In this document: positions 42,232 to 50,653 of the stretch, one piece after another
How positions within the stretch are numbered: the stretch's first letter is position 1
How the letters are laid out: each line of letters opens with the position of its first letter
Source of the DNA: an uncultured Lachnospiraceae bacterium
GTDB taxonomy: Bacteria; Bacillota; Clostridia; Lachnospirales; Lachnospiraceae
Length of the DNA stretch: 52,883 bases
Direction of reading: 5' to 3'
Assembly: GCA_947627645.1 (NCBI GenBank)
Contig: CANQWV010000002.1
Coordinates: forward strand, 1 to 52,883
The notes under the pieces: generated by a model
The model's input: the letters and a program-made list of their open reading frames with translations, nothing else
Databases searched by the model: none
Told to the model about the DNA's origin: nothing
Position numbers and translations under genes: made by a program

Positions 42232-42367
42232 GATCATGAACATCGACAGGATTAACGAGATCAAGAGAACAGCTGTGAATGAAATAGTCGGGGCGGTCAG
42301 CAAATTTGCCGAGTCTTATATTGCATATTATGGGAAACGGTGTATAATGAAACTATGTTTTTGGTAG
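42224..42367 (+). pseudogene. Short coupled ORF cut by the cassette B promoter
   Basis: GTG 42224, with GGGAGGAAA 7 nt upstream and an 8-bp overlap with the sel1 gene, opens NEIMNIDRINEIKRTAVNEI. After about 32 codons the frame enters the promoter module (TTGCAT at 42321) and ends at 42367. It looks like the head of a gene truncated where the cassette was joined. Confidence 0.5.
42321..42348 (+). promoter_or_regulatory. Promoter of cassette B
   Basis: TTGCAT (42321-42326) and TATAAT (42343-42348) are spaced 16 bp apart, with TTGCATATTATGG identical to the cassette A promoter. Confidence 0.8.
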
Positions 42368-42433
42368 TCTGTTTGAAGAAACTGCCCCGGCCATGATATG
42401 CAGAAAGGGCTATAAGAGGGGAGCAACAGGAGA

Positions 42434-42868
42434 ATGAAAGACGAATTGTTGGAGAGACGGCTGTCTGTTCCATATATCAAGCTAAAATTTTCACTTACCA
42501 GGGAGAGAGCAGCATCGGTTATATGATTGAGTGTGAGAGCCGTCGGATACATTTCTACCCGGAGAGCGGGCTCTTTTTTTATCTGACTTTATTCGGGGAA
42601 GATGTTGTCTATTTCAGCCAGTATCTGCAGGCATTTTATCAGCTGGGAATGGTCGGAATAGGAAAACAGAACGCCCGTTACCGTATCGACGAGGTGCGGA
42701 ACAGCCATGGGCAGGTCGTTATGAGAGACGATCGCGTTTATGTCGAGAACTATAAGACCGAGAAGGGCTATGACTATGTGCAGAGGCGCCTGCGTGAGCT
42801 GGAGGGGAAGGGTTTTGTGGGAGAGATGGTTTTTCACACGCCGCTCTGTTTGAAGTATCAGGGAGGTG
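42434..42868 (+). pseudogene. cas6: cas6 pseudogene with two internal deletions (cassette B)
   Basis: ATG 42434 encodes KDELLERRLSVPYIKLKFSL, then shifts frame and stops at 42526. About 60 codons, including the Cys cluster, are deleted relative to the intact copy. Similarity resumes with SSIGYMIECESRRIHFYPES and continues to FHTPLCLKYQG. The remaining ~110 C-terminal codons, with the Gly-rich loop, are missing. CAGGGAG then joins directly to the GTGATGGCAATAG start of the next gene. GGGAG occurs at both edges in copy A, suggesting deletion by short-homology recombination. Confidence 0.9.
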
Positions 42869-43228
42869 ATGGCAATAGAAACCGTATTTGTAAATTTTAC
42901 AAACCACCCATCGCAGGCGTGGGACGAGAGCCAGTGGGAGGCCGCCGAACGGTACGGAACGATTACGGACATTCCATTCCCGGGCGTGGACGCCTCGGGG
43001 GACGAGGCCTATATCCCCGAGCTGACGGAGGAATGTCTGGATAAAATACTGCGGCTGCATCCGGTGGCGGTGCTCTGTCAGGGAGAATTCACTTTGGCGT
43101 ACCGCGTGATCACGGGACTGAAAGAGAAAGGGATCCCGGTGCTGGCCGCGTGCAGCACGCGGAATGTGAGAACGGAAGGGAACAGGAAAGAAGCCATATT
43201 TGTGTTCGAGAGATTCAGGGAGTACTGA
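42869..43228 (+). CDS. Small CRISPR ancillary protein, Csx15/Csx20-like (copy B)
   Basis: This is a 119-aa paralogue of the protein at 35330, with the same FVNFTNHPS start, AVLCQGEFTLAYRVITGLKE and VLAACSTRNVRTEGNRKEAI. ATG 42869 follows GGGAGGTG, which comes from the deleted cas6 end. Differences are scattered, and both copies look functional. As in cassette A it stands before a CARF-HEPN gene. Confidence 0.65.
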   Translation: MAIETVFVNFTNHPSQAWDESQWEAAERYGTITDIPFPGVDASGDEAYIPELTEECLDKILRLHPVAVLCQGEFTLAYRVITGLKEKGIPVLAACSTRNVRTEGNRKEAIFVFERFREY

Positions 43229-43281
43229 AAAGAAAGAAATTTATATTAAAAATAAGTGATGTACGAGGGAGAAAATAAAAG

Positions 43282-45132
43282 ATGAATGTTTTGTTCGCGT
43301 GTTTGAGTATGCTGAATACTGGTGTCATGAAACTTAGAAATTATTCGCTTGAAAAAGGCGAAACTGTCCAGGGGATTCTGACAAATGAAGCACCGGTTAA
43401 AGCGGTCATCAGTAAACTTAAAGGAGAAAATCAGAAGTTAGATAAGATTGTTGTAATCTGTTCGAAAGCTGTCAAGGAAAAGATGCTCAGTCTGGATGAC
43501 CGGAATGGGTCGAGAAATAACGGGGCGGGAGAAGTTGAAGGAGCGACACTGAAAGAGTTCCTTGAGACAATAATTGAGAAAGAGAAAGAGAACGCCAGGC
43601 AGAATGATTCGAGCGCCCTGCTGGATTGGGAACTTTTCAGAGGATCAGAACGTAAGGAATATACCACATATGAGATTTATCAGGAAATGGTAAATTGCCA
43701 TGCCAAGCGCATTGATCCGTCCTATTCCACTGACATCTACGAACCGATATTTATCGGAAATAACCCGGAAGAGGAGAAAGGCGCGATTTCTAAGGCAGTA
43801 ATAGATGCGGCGACAAAGATAACAGATACAAAGGAAGAAATTAATTTGTACATTGACTATAACGGAGGTCAGAGATACATTGCGCTTATGATGCTTGCCG
43901 TTGCGAATCTCATGGAGATCCGCTCGGTGAAGATCAAGCAGATTTTGACGATGAACAGTGCTGATCTTAATAAGCCCCTCATTCCAATTCAGGGTAAAAA
44001 CATGGAGTCGGTTTTTGGGTGCTTTGATCTGGTTTCCGGCATCAATGAATACATAAATTACGGACGAACCACCGCGCTAAAAAAATACTTTAAAAATCCC
44101 GAAATCAAAGATAAAGAACGAGATGAGATTCTTAATAAAATGGAGGAGTTTGCCAACAATCTCCAGCTATGCAGAACCGAATCTATTATGAATACTTTAG
44201 AGGATTATAATAAGTACAAGAGTAATCCCGAAAAATATAAACAGAAAAAAGTTTTGTGGATCATGCTGGATGAGTATGTGAAGAATCACAGACCGGGCAA
44301 ACCAAATATCTTGGATAATTCAGAAGAAAAACAGGATGCAACCTTCTACTATGTGGTTGAAGATATTTTGAACGGTTATGATAAAATGCGAAATGGGGAT
44401 CTTCCGGAGGTCATAGAATGGTGTGTCGAACATGATTTCATACAACAGGCGCTGACGTTTTGTTCTGAGGAAATGCCGGGATACTTTTGGAGGAGTGGGA
44501 TATTTAAACCCAGCGTAGTAGAAGAAAAGGCATATAAAGTTTTTTTGGAGGAATTAAGAAGATTACGAAAGAAGGGAACGAATCCGGGTAAGACAAAACC
44601 GTTTAATGGTTATTATAAAAATAGATATGATTCCGAAAAGGATAAATCAAAATATGCATTTGAATGGATGATTAATTTTTTGCCTCATCATGATGGTGTG
44701 GCAAATGTCCTTCCGGAAGGGTATAAAGATTATGAAAAAAGGTTGGATTACAGCCTGAACGATGAGGAGGTCGAGAAAAGAAATATAGTAGAAGAAAAAA
44801 TAGTAAAAAAGCAGTTCACTCATCTTAAAATAGAGAAAATTAACATTAATATTAGTAAAACCACGTTTACGGATCCAAAGTCGTTAATTAAAAATACGTT
44901 GGACAACGTATGGAGATTTAAAAAAACAAATCAAAGAACACAGAGTATAATTGATGATTATGAGAAATTGACAGAAATTATCGTCATCTATTACCTGCTA
45001 AAGTTTCAGAGAAATAAAACAAACCATGCGGATGATAGAAAAAAAGTTTGGACCTATGATCAGATTTGTGCTGTTCTGGAAGAGCTGGTTCGTGTGTTGC
45101 AGGATGCAGAGAAAGAAAACAATAAATCATAA
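43282..45132 (+). CDS. CARF-HEPN ribonuclease, Csx1/Csm6-like (copy B)
   Basis: This is a 616-aa paralogue of the 35725 gene product. The CARF part has NVLFACLSMLNTG, KLDKIVVICSKAVKEK and NLYIDYNGGQRYIALMMLAV. The shared middle block FIQQALTFCSEEMPGYFWRS is identical in both. HEPN has KFQRNKTNHADD (R-x4-H, ~576-581). Insertions around residues 75-110 and 300-345 make it longer. The third-quarter sequence has diverged, so the two may differ in cOA size or RNA preference. GAGGGAG lies about 10 nt before the ATG. Confidence 0.85.
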   Translation: MNVLFACLSMLNTGVMKLRNYSLEKGETVQGILTNEAPVKAVISKLKGENQKLDKIVVICSKAVKEKMLSLDDRNGSRNNGAGEVEGATLKEFLETIIEKEKENARQNDSSALLDWELFRGSERKEYTTYEIYQEMVNCHAKRIDPSYSTDIYEPIFIGNNPEEEKGAISKAVIDAATKITDTKEEINLYIDYNGGQRYIALMMLAVANLMEIRSVKIKQILTMNSADLNKPLIPIQGKNMESVFGCFDLVSGINEYINYGRTTALKKYFKNPEIKDKERDEILNKMEEFANNLQLCRTESIMNTLEDYNKYKSNPEKYKQKKVLWIMLDEYVKNHRPGKPNILDNSEEKQDATFYYVVEDILNGYDKMRNGDLPEVIEWCVEHDFIQQALTFCSEEMPGYFWRSGIFKPSVVEEKAYKVFLEELRRLRKKGTNPGKTKPFNGYYKNRYDSEKDKSKYAFEWMINFLPHHDGVANVLPEGYKDYEKRLDYSLNDEEVEKRNIVEEKIVKKQFTHLKIEKININISKTTFTDPKSLIKNTLDNVWRFKKTNQRTQSIIDDYEKLTEIIVIYYLLKFQRNKTNHADDRKKVWTYDQICAVLEELVRVLQDAEKENNKS

Positions 45133-45154
45133 CTTTGAAGGGAGGGGCATTGCC

Positions 45155-46720
45155 ATGAGCAATCGCTATATGACGATTCTGGAGGTATCCCAGAAGCAGG
45201 CGTATATTTTCGCCAGCAACAAGTTGCGTGACAACATTACAAATTCTGCCGTGATCGCATGGATCATGAGTCCGGAATATTTCGCGAAAGAGATCGATGA
45301 TGAGAAGACGTTTTCCGAAGCCCGAAATCTGGTGTATTCCGGCGGCGGCCATACGGTTCTTGAGTTTGAGACGATGGAGGCGGCGCAGGAATTTACCCGC
45401 CGCATTACAAAGGCGATCATGAGAGATTATCCGGGGATTGTGGTTTTTGCGAAGACAATGGAATACGACGAATCGATTGCTCCGAATGTCAATCTTGAGA
45501 ATCTGACAAAGGCGCTTGAAGCGAAAAAATCCGTGAGAAATTCCGTTTTCCATCAGGGGAGCTTCGGGGTGGAGCAGATTGATACGAACACGATGAAACC
45601 TGTGCTTGCAGATAAGGCGGAGACGGGGATGCCGGAGAGTGAAGAAAAGACCGACAAGGCGCTTTCTCCGGAAGGCTATCACAGGGTATATAAGTTCGAG
45701 GAACTCGGCAGCACAAGAAACGAGTCCAGCTTTATCGCTGTAGTACATATCGACGGAAACGCGATGGGAAAGCGAGTAACGGCGCTTCATAAAGCAAACA
45801 GTCAGGCGGACTGGGAGAGCTTCAAGAAAACGATCCGGCAATTCAGTGAGGCGATAGACAAGGACTTCAAAGCTTCCTACATGGATATGGTGAATGTTGT
45901 AGCGAAGAATCTGAATAAGGGAAATCTGTCCGAACTGTCGCTGAAGGACAGAAACTTCCCGGTCAGAAGAATCATCACGGCCGGAGACGATATCTGCTTT
46001 GTGACGGAGGGAAGGATCGGAGTTGAGTGCGCCGTTGCGTTTCTGAACGCGCTTACCTCCAGGAAGAACAGTGTGGACGGGGGCGGATATGCGGCCTGTG
46101 CCGGAGTGGCGATCGTCCATCAGAAATACCCGTTCTATATGGCCTATGAGCTTGCCGAGATGCTTTGCAGCAGCGCAAAGCGTTTTGCTGCGTCCCTGAG
46201 CGGCGATGGGAGCGGAAGTGGGATATCTGCGATCGACTGGCATCTGGAGTTCGGAGAACTCAAGGATACGCTGGACGAGATCCGGGCGGATTATCTCGCC
46301 GCGGACGGGAGCCGTCTTGAACTCCGGCCGTATCTGGTATCTGCGCCTCAGGAAGTGATGGATCTGGAGCCAATCCGTCAGTACAGGAATTTCCGCAGAA
46401 TGATCAATGTTCTGCAAAAAGAAAATGACGTATTCGCCAGAGGGAAACTGAAAGGACTCCGCGAAGTACTGAAGCGGGGAGAGACTGAGACGGAATATTA
46501 CCTGAGGTTTTACCGGATGAAGGAAAAACTCTCGGATGTATATCAGGGCATTTACGCACAGCCGGAGTATGACAGGATAGGAACAGGAAAAGGACAGGAC
46601 GTGGAGATTTATGCTGATGAAAAAAGAGATGACGAAATAATCCGTCGTTCACTCCTGTTCGACGCGATCGAGATATCGGATACGTTCATAGGATTTTCGG
46701 ATGAGGAGGTGCAGGCATGA
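45155..46720 (+). CDS. cas10: Cas10-like protein with AGDD palm motif (cassette B)
   Basis: ATG 45155 follows GGGAGGGG. The 521-aa protein begins RYMTILEVSQKQAYIFASNK and continues with LRDNITNSAVIAWI. The palms show FIAVVHIDGNAMGKRV (~198) and RRIITAGDDICFVTEG (~275), where AGDD keeps both Asp of the cyclase site. GGGYAACAGVAIVHQKYPFY matches the block after GGDD in Cas10/Cmr2. There is no HD domain by eye, so DNA cleavage is not expected from this subunit. It is only distantly similar to the cassette A copy. It overlaps the following Cas7 gene by 4 bp. Confidence 0.85.
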   Translation: MSNRYMTILEVSQKQAYIFASNKLRDNITNSAVIAWIMSPEYFAKEIDDEKTFSEARNLVYSGGGHTVLEFETMEAAQEFTRRITKAIMRDYPGIVVFAKTMEYDESIAPNVNLENLTKALEAKKSVRNSVFHQGSFGVEQIDTNTMKPVLADKAETGMPESEEKTDKALSPEGYHRVYKFEELGSTRNESSFIAVVHIDGNAMGKRVTALHKANSQADWESFKKTIRQFSEAIDKDFKASYMDMVNVVAKNLNKGNLSELSLKDRNFPVRRIITAGDDICFVTEGRIGVECAVAFLNALTSRKNSVDGGGYAACAGVAIVHQKYPFYMAYELAEMLCSSAKRFAASLSGDGSGSGISAIDWHLEFGELKDTLDEIRADYLAADGSRLELRPYLVSAPQEVMDLEPIRQYRNFRRMINVLQKENDVFARGKLKGLREVLKRGETETEYYLRFYRMKEKLSDVYQGIYAQPEYDRIGTGKGQDVEIYADEKRDDEIIRRSLLFDAIEISDTFIGFSDEEVQA

Positions 46721-47295
46721 GAATCAAAATGCATTTGTTGTCGGATGCTGTTTTCGGAAGCGGGATGAGCATTCCGGGCGGGGAGGATATCGCCGTGCAG
46801 TGCGACGAGCATGGGTTCCCGTATTATAAAGGAAGTACGTTTAAAGGCGTTTTCCGGGAAGAACTGATCCGGTATCTGAACTGGACGACCGGCGACCTGG
46901 AACAGGCAAAACAGAGAGCGGACATGCTGCTTGGTGAGCCGGGAAGCGTATGCCTGGCTGAGGAAGGAAAGCTGGTCTTTTCGGATTTTCAGCTTTCAGG
47001 AGCCGTAAAGGCGGCGATATTGAATGAGATCGGAAACTCGCCCGCCACGGTGCTGGACTGCCTGACGAGCCTCAGGGCGTTCACTGCCATTGGTGAGAAC
47101 GGAACTGTTCAGGAGGGAAGCCTGCGCTATTGCAGATGCGTGAACAAGGACTTGTACTTTTACAGCGATATCGCCTGCCGGCCGGAGGAGGAAAAGCTGG
47201 TGACGGATGTTCTGTCGATGATCAAGTGGATTGGCACCATGCGGAACAGAGGGTTCGGCAAAGTGAAGATATCTGCGGAAGGGAGGATTGCGTAA
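46717..47295 (+). CDS. Cas7-like RAMP (Csm3-type), single domain
   Basis: This 192-aa protein starts at ATGA (46717), overlapping the cas10 stop, with GGAGGTG upstream. IKMHLLSDAVFGSGMSIPGG, then EDIAVQCDEHGFPYYKGSTF and KGVFREELIRYL form the Cas7 N-terminal RAMP motif. The Asp in GGED lies where Csm3 has its target-RNA-cutting Asp. MRNRGFGKVKISAEG is the C-terminal Gly-rich loop. In III-Dv complexes this part is fused to Cas5 and Cas11; here it is a separate gene overlapping the next by 1 bp. Confidence 0.85.
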   Translation: MRIKMHLLSDAVFGSGMSIPGGEDIAVQCDEHGFPYYKGSTFKGVFREELIRYLNWTTGDLEQAKQRADMLLGEPGSVCLAEEGKLVFSDFQLSGAVKAAILNEIGNSPATVLDCLTSLRAFTAIGENGTVQEGSLRYCRCVNKDLYFYSDIACRPEEEKLVTDVLSMIKWIGTMRNRGFGKVKISAEGRIA

Positions 47296-48833
47296 TGCAG
47301 GGATATGTGAGATATGTGCTGAGAAACACGGAGCCTGTCAGAATAGCGGACGACAGCACCAGTCAGAACGGGCAGACGAATTGTCTGCGTTATATTCCCG
47401 GAACGACGATCAGAGGCCTGATCATCAACGCCTTGGCCGGAGAGGAAGACTTCGCCCGCATCAAGGGGCAGCTGTTTTCGGACGAGGTCAGATATCTGAA
47501 CGCTTACCTGATGGAGAACGGCAGGGAATTGCTTCCCTCCCCGAAAGGGTTTTATGAAAACAAGGAAGTAAAGTCCAGAAAAGAAATCGAAAACGTTGTG
47601 GTGGACGGGGATTTCCGGGAAGGACACAAGCGGGCGCAGGTGGGACGTTACTGCTATTTTGACAAGGAATGTATCCGTTATTATTCTGTCCCGACCGGAT
47701 CTGACATGAAGATAAAGATCAATCTTAGGGACAATGAAAAGCAGAATGTGTTCCGCAATGAATATATCGCGGCCGGACAGACGTTCTGCGGGTACATCGC
47801 CGTCAATGACAAAGAGCTCGCAAAGAGGATCAAGGACGTGCTGGGACAGACCGTCGTCATCGGAAACGGTCGTTCCGCGGGTCTTGGAAAGTGCCGGCTG
47901 TTGTCCTGCGACTATGTAGAAAAACTTCCCTACGGAGAATATGTGCCTGAGGGCGATCTGCAGGGGTCTTGTTATATGATGCTTTTGTCCAACACGGCGA
48001 TGCGCAATGAAGAGGGAGAATATTGCGGGCTTGATCCGGAATCCCTCGGGAAGGAGATGGGCGTGGAGGCGCTTTCCGTCAAGTACTGCGCGACATCAAC
48101 CGTAGAAGTGAAGGGGCACAACCGCAGCTGGGGCGCCAAGACGCCGTCTGTCACAATGTACGAGCAGGGCAGTGTATTCCACTTTACATACTCGGGGACT
48201 TTGGAAAAAGAAAGGATCCGGAAGCTCTGCGATGAGGGAATAGGGGTTCGCAGGAACGAGGGTTTTGGCCGTGTGATCTTCCTGAACGACTACGAGAGTA
48301 TCAAATGGAAACAGCAAGGCGAGCGGACGAAGCAGGACGCAGTGTGCGAAGAGCCGATGCACGGGGAGGATGAGAAAGTTCTCCGCGTAGTGGCGCGTAC
48401 ATATTATACCAGACAGCTCCGCCGGGCGATGACGCGCTATATCACGGAAAAGCCGCTTGGGATAAAGCGGACGGACAACAGTAACCCTGACGTGAGCAAC
48501 AGCCGCCTCGGAATAATAGAATCCTTTGCTTCCGGCTTCCGCTATGAGCCGGATGAGGGAGTCGACAAGATCGAGGACTATTTTAAACATGCCGATGAAA
48601 AGGAGGAGAATCTGAAGATTCAGAAGGATACAGGCAGCATAGGACAACTTAAAAAGAGGATAGAAGATATTCTGAACACTCCGCTTGAAAGTCTCCTCAA
48701 AATGGAAACAGACGCAGGCAAGGAGACCATCATGGGGATTTCGAAGAAGAAACTATTGTCAGAAAAAGAAGAAAAGCGGTTGAAACTGGAATTGATCTCG
48801 AAGATGATTCGCTATGAGAACAAGAGGGGGTGA
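47295..48833 (+). CDS. Csx10/Cas5-like RAMP with C-terminal helical (Cas11-like) tail
   Basis: ATG 47295 with GGGAGG 8 nt upstream; the stop of the previous gene shares one base (TAATG). In the 512-aa protein, RYIPGTTIRGLIINALAG near the start and VVIGNGRSAGLGKCRLLSCD (~190) are Cas5/Csx10 features, as is GVRRNEGFGRVIFLND (~315). Residues ~365-512 are Lys/Glu-rich and predicted helical (LRRAMTRYITEKPLGIK, GQLKKRIEDILNTPLESLLK), the place where Cas11 is fused in III-D2/III-Dv proteins. It would bind the crRNA 5' handle and part of the minor filament. Confidence 0.78.
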   Translation: MQGYVRYVLRNTEPVRIADDSTSQNGQTNCLRYIPGTTIRGLIINALAGEEDFARIKGQLFSDEVRYLNAYLMENGRELLPSPKGFYENKEVKSRKEIENVVVDGDFREGHKRAQVGRYCYFDKECIRYYSVPTGSDMKIKINLRDNEKQNVFRNEYIAAGQTFCGYIAVNDKELAKRIKDVLGQTVVIGNGRSAGLGKCRLLSCDYVEKLPYGEYVPEGDLQGSCYMMLLSNTAMRNEEGEYCGLDPESLGKEMGVEALSVKYCATSTVEVKGHNRSWGAKTPSVTMYEQGSVFHFTYSGTLEKERIRKLCDEGIGVRRNEGFGRVIFLNDYESIKWKQQGERTKQDAVCEEPMHGEDEKVLRVVARTYYTRQLRRAMTRYITEKPLGIKRTDNSNPDVSNSRLGIIESFASGFRYEPDEGVDKIEDYFKHADEKEENLKIQKDTGSIGQLKKRIEDILNTPLESLLKMETDAGKETIMGISKKKLLSEKEEKRLKLELISKMIRYENKRG

Positions 48834-48838
48834 AGCAG

Positions 48839-50266
48839 ATGCCATCAAATTTTGACTACAATAAAATAATCAAATATTCGGTGCTGGCGACGTGCACAGA
48901 GCCTCTGCATATCGGAAGCACGGAAGGCGAAGCGGGAGAAATCCTGGTCCATCCGGTGGATGACCTTCCTTTCATTCAGGCGTCCGGCATTTCCGGGGTA
49001 TTCCGGGATTACTACACACGCGCGAATACGAAAGAACAGGCGGAAAAGCTGTTCGGCTCCAGTCGGCAAAGCGATGAGGATGGCGGATCCGGGAGCCGCA
49101 TTCGGTTTACGGACGGTACATTCCCGAAGGAAAACGCAGGCGTGAAAGTTGAACTCAGGCCGAGAGTGGCGATCAATCCTGAGAGCGGGAGCGTTGCCAA
49201 GGAGAAGGACGGGGAAGCCGGGCACAAGTTCGAGACCGAGTATATCGGGGCAGGGGCAAAGTTCGAGTTCTGCGTGTATCTGTACGATGACTCCTTCCGG
49301 GAAGCTCTGGAGGATGTGTTTGCCGCGACAAACAGCGGAGCGGTTCAGTTTGGCGGACAGAAGAGCAACGGCTGCGGTTATGTCAGGATCGACGGCCTGA
49401 AGCGCAAAGTGTTTGACATGACAGACGAGGAGGACCGCCGCCTGTGGGCAGGGGAGGATACCCTCGAAGACAGGTTTTATGAAGATTGCCTGAGTACACT
49501 GAAGAAGGGCAGTTATCTTGCGAATGCGTATGATATTTGCGTGACCGGCCGCACGGAAGGCACATTGCTTGTAAGAAGCGCGGTGGTGGGAGAAGGCAGG
49601 AAAGATGGGGAGGAAATTCCCGACAGCGAGAATATGCGCAACGCAAATAAGGATTATATCATCCCGGGAAGCTCTCTGAAGGGCGCCGTCAGAAATCAGA
49701 TGGAAAAAATCGTATCATATTTGAAACAAAAAGGCGTCTGTACAGGAGACCTGATCAAAGAGGCGTTCGGCAGCACGGGCAGTAAGGACAGCGACGGCAT
49801 GAGCGGAAACCTCCGCTTCCACGACGCGGTTGTCGGGAAAAAGGGAGAAAACAAAAAATACATAGAATCCCAAGCCCCCCAAGACGCCCCAAAAGCCTCG
49901 AACACAGTATTCTCGCACCGCATACATATCGACAAATTTACCGGAGGCGTGATGTACGGAGCATTGTTCAGCGAAAGGAGTGTCTCCGGGCAGGTCTGCC
50001 TCAGAATATCCGTGCTGGATAAGAACAACCCTGACCGCACCTGCGGTGTCCTGCTCATGGCGCTGCGCGATCTGGCGATCGGAGCGATGAATCTGGGAAG
50101 CGGTTACAACGTCGGCAGGGGCTTTATCGATGTCGATAAGATCAGCATCTCTCGCCATCGGGAGGGAACTGTTCAGGCAGACATCGATATGCGCAGCGGT
50201 ACGGTGAATGATCCGGACGGAATCATACAAAATTGCCTGAAAAGGGCGACGAAGGGGAGGAACTGA
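48839..50266 (+). CDS. Double Cas7 RAMP (Cas7-2x)
   Basis: ATG 48839 was chosen with GAGGGG about 10 nt upstream; GTG 48830, overlapping the stop before it, is possible. The 475-aa protein holds two RAMP modules. The first has PLHIGSTEGEAGEIL, FIQASGISGVFRDYY and FGGQKSNGCGYVRI. The second has GRTEGTLLVRSAVVGEG, KDYIIPGSSLKGAVRNQM, HRIHIDKFTGGVMYGALFSE and GSGYNVGRGFI. Two Gly-rich loops confirm the duplication. It would cover two crRNA segments in the backbone. The second module's acidic stretch could hold a slicing site. Confidence 0.85.
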   Translation: MPSNFDYNKIIKYSVLATCTEPLHIGSTEGEAGEILVHPVDDLPFIQASGISGVFRDYYTRANTKEQAEKLFGSSRQSDEDGGSGSRIRFTDGTFPKENAGVKVELRPRVAINPESGSVAKEKDGEAGHKFETEYIGAGAKFEFCVYLYDDSFREALEDVFAATNSGAVQFGGQKSNGCGYVRIDGLKRKVFDMTDEEDRRLWAGEDTLEDRFYEDCLSTLKKGSYLANAYDICVTGRTEGTLLVRSAVVGEGRKDGEEIPDSENMRNANKDYIIPGSSLKGAVRNQMEKIVSYLKQKGVCTGDLIKEAFGSTGSKDSDGMSGNLRFHDAVVGKKGENKKYIESQAPQDAPKASNTVFSHRIHIDKFTGGVMYGALFSERSVSGQVCLRISVLDKNNPDRTCGVLLMALRDLAIGAMNLGSGYNVGRGFIDVDKISISRHREGTVQADIDMRSGTVNDPDGIIQNCLKRATKGRN

Positions 50267-50267
50267 G

Positions 50268-50642
50268 ATGGGATACAGCGTACAAAAAGTAGCATATGAA
50301 GAGGCGCAGCGCCGGGCGGCGGAGTACGAGTACGCGCTGGTATATGAGATCAGCGAGCTTCTCCTGGGCAGAACAGATTCGCTGCCGCAGATCCACTGGG
50401 AGGAATGCATGGAAGCCAGATTCTTTTCCGAAAACCGCGAGCTGCATCTGTATGAGCGCAATGGGCAGATGGAGGCAGTGGAGATCTCAGACGCGGACGA
50501 GGAGGAGAGCGTTGTGAAGAGATATGCCCTGGGCGCAAAGTTCAGGAGCGCCGGACGTTTCCTCAAGGTAAAAGAATATATCAGATACGACGAGGACGGA
50601 CAGGCTTGTGTCGCGCTGACAAGGCTGTGCGGAATTGAGTAG
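50268..50642 (+). CDS. csx19: Csx19-like (TIGR03984-type) III-D subunit
   Basis: This 124-aa protein starts at ATG 50268 behind GGGGAGG, 1 bp after the previous stop. EARFFSENRELHLYERNGQM and LKVKEYIRYDEDGQACVALT, then RLCGIE, resemble Csx19, a small subunit peculiar to III-D2/III-Dv loci. The protein is somewhat shorter than usual. Its place between a double Cas7 and the Cas7-insertion gene is the expected one. Identification is by pattern and context rather than strong motifs. Confidence 0.65.
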   Translation: MGYSVQKVAYEEAQRRAAEYEYALVYEISELLLGRTDSLPQIHWEECMEARFFSENRELHLYERNGQMEAVEISDADEEESVVKRYALGAKFRSAGRFLKVKEYIRYDEDGQACVALTRLCGIE

Positions 50643-50653
50643 GAGGTGCGGAA

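Noticed and set aside
42523-43044. 173-aa ORF as a separate gene
   Set aside because: It is the middle of the broken cas6 followed by the next gene read in the wrong frame.
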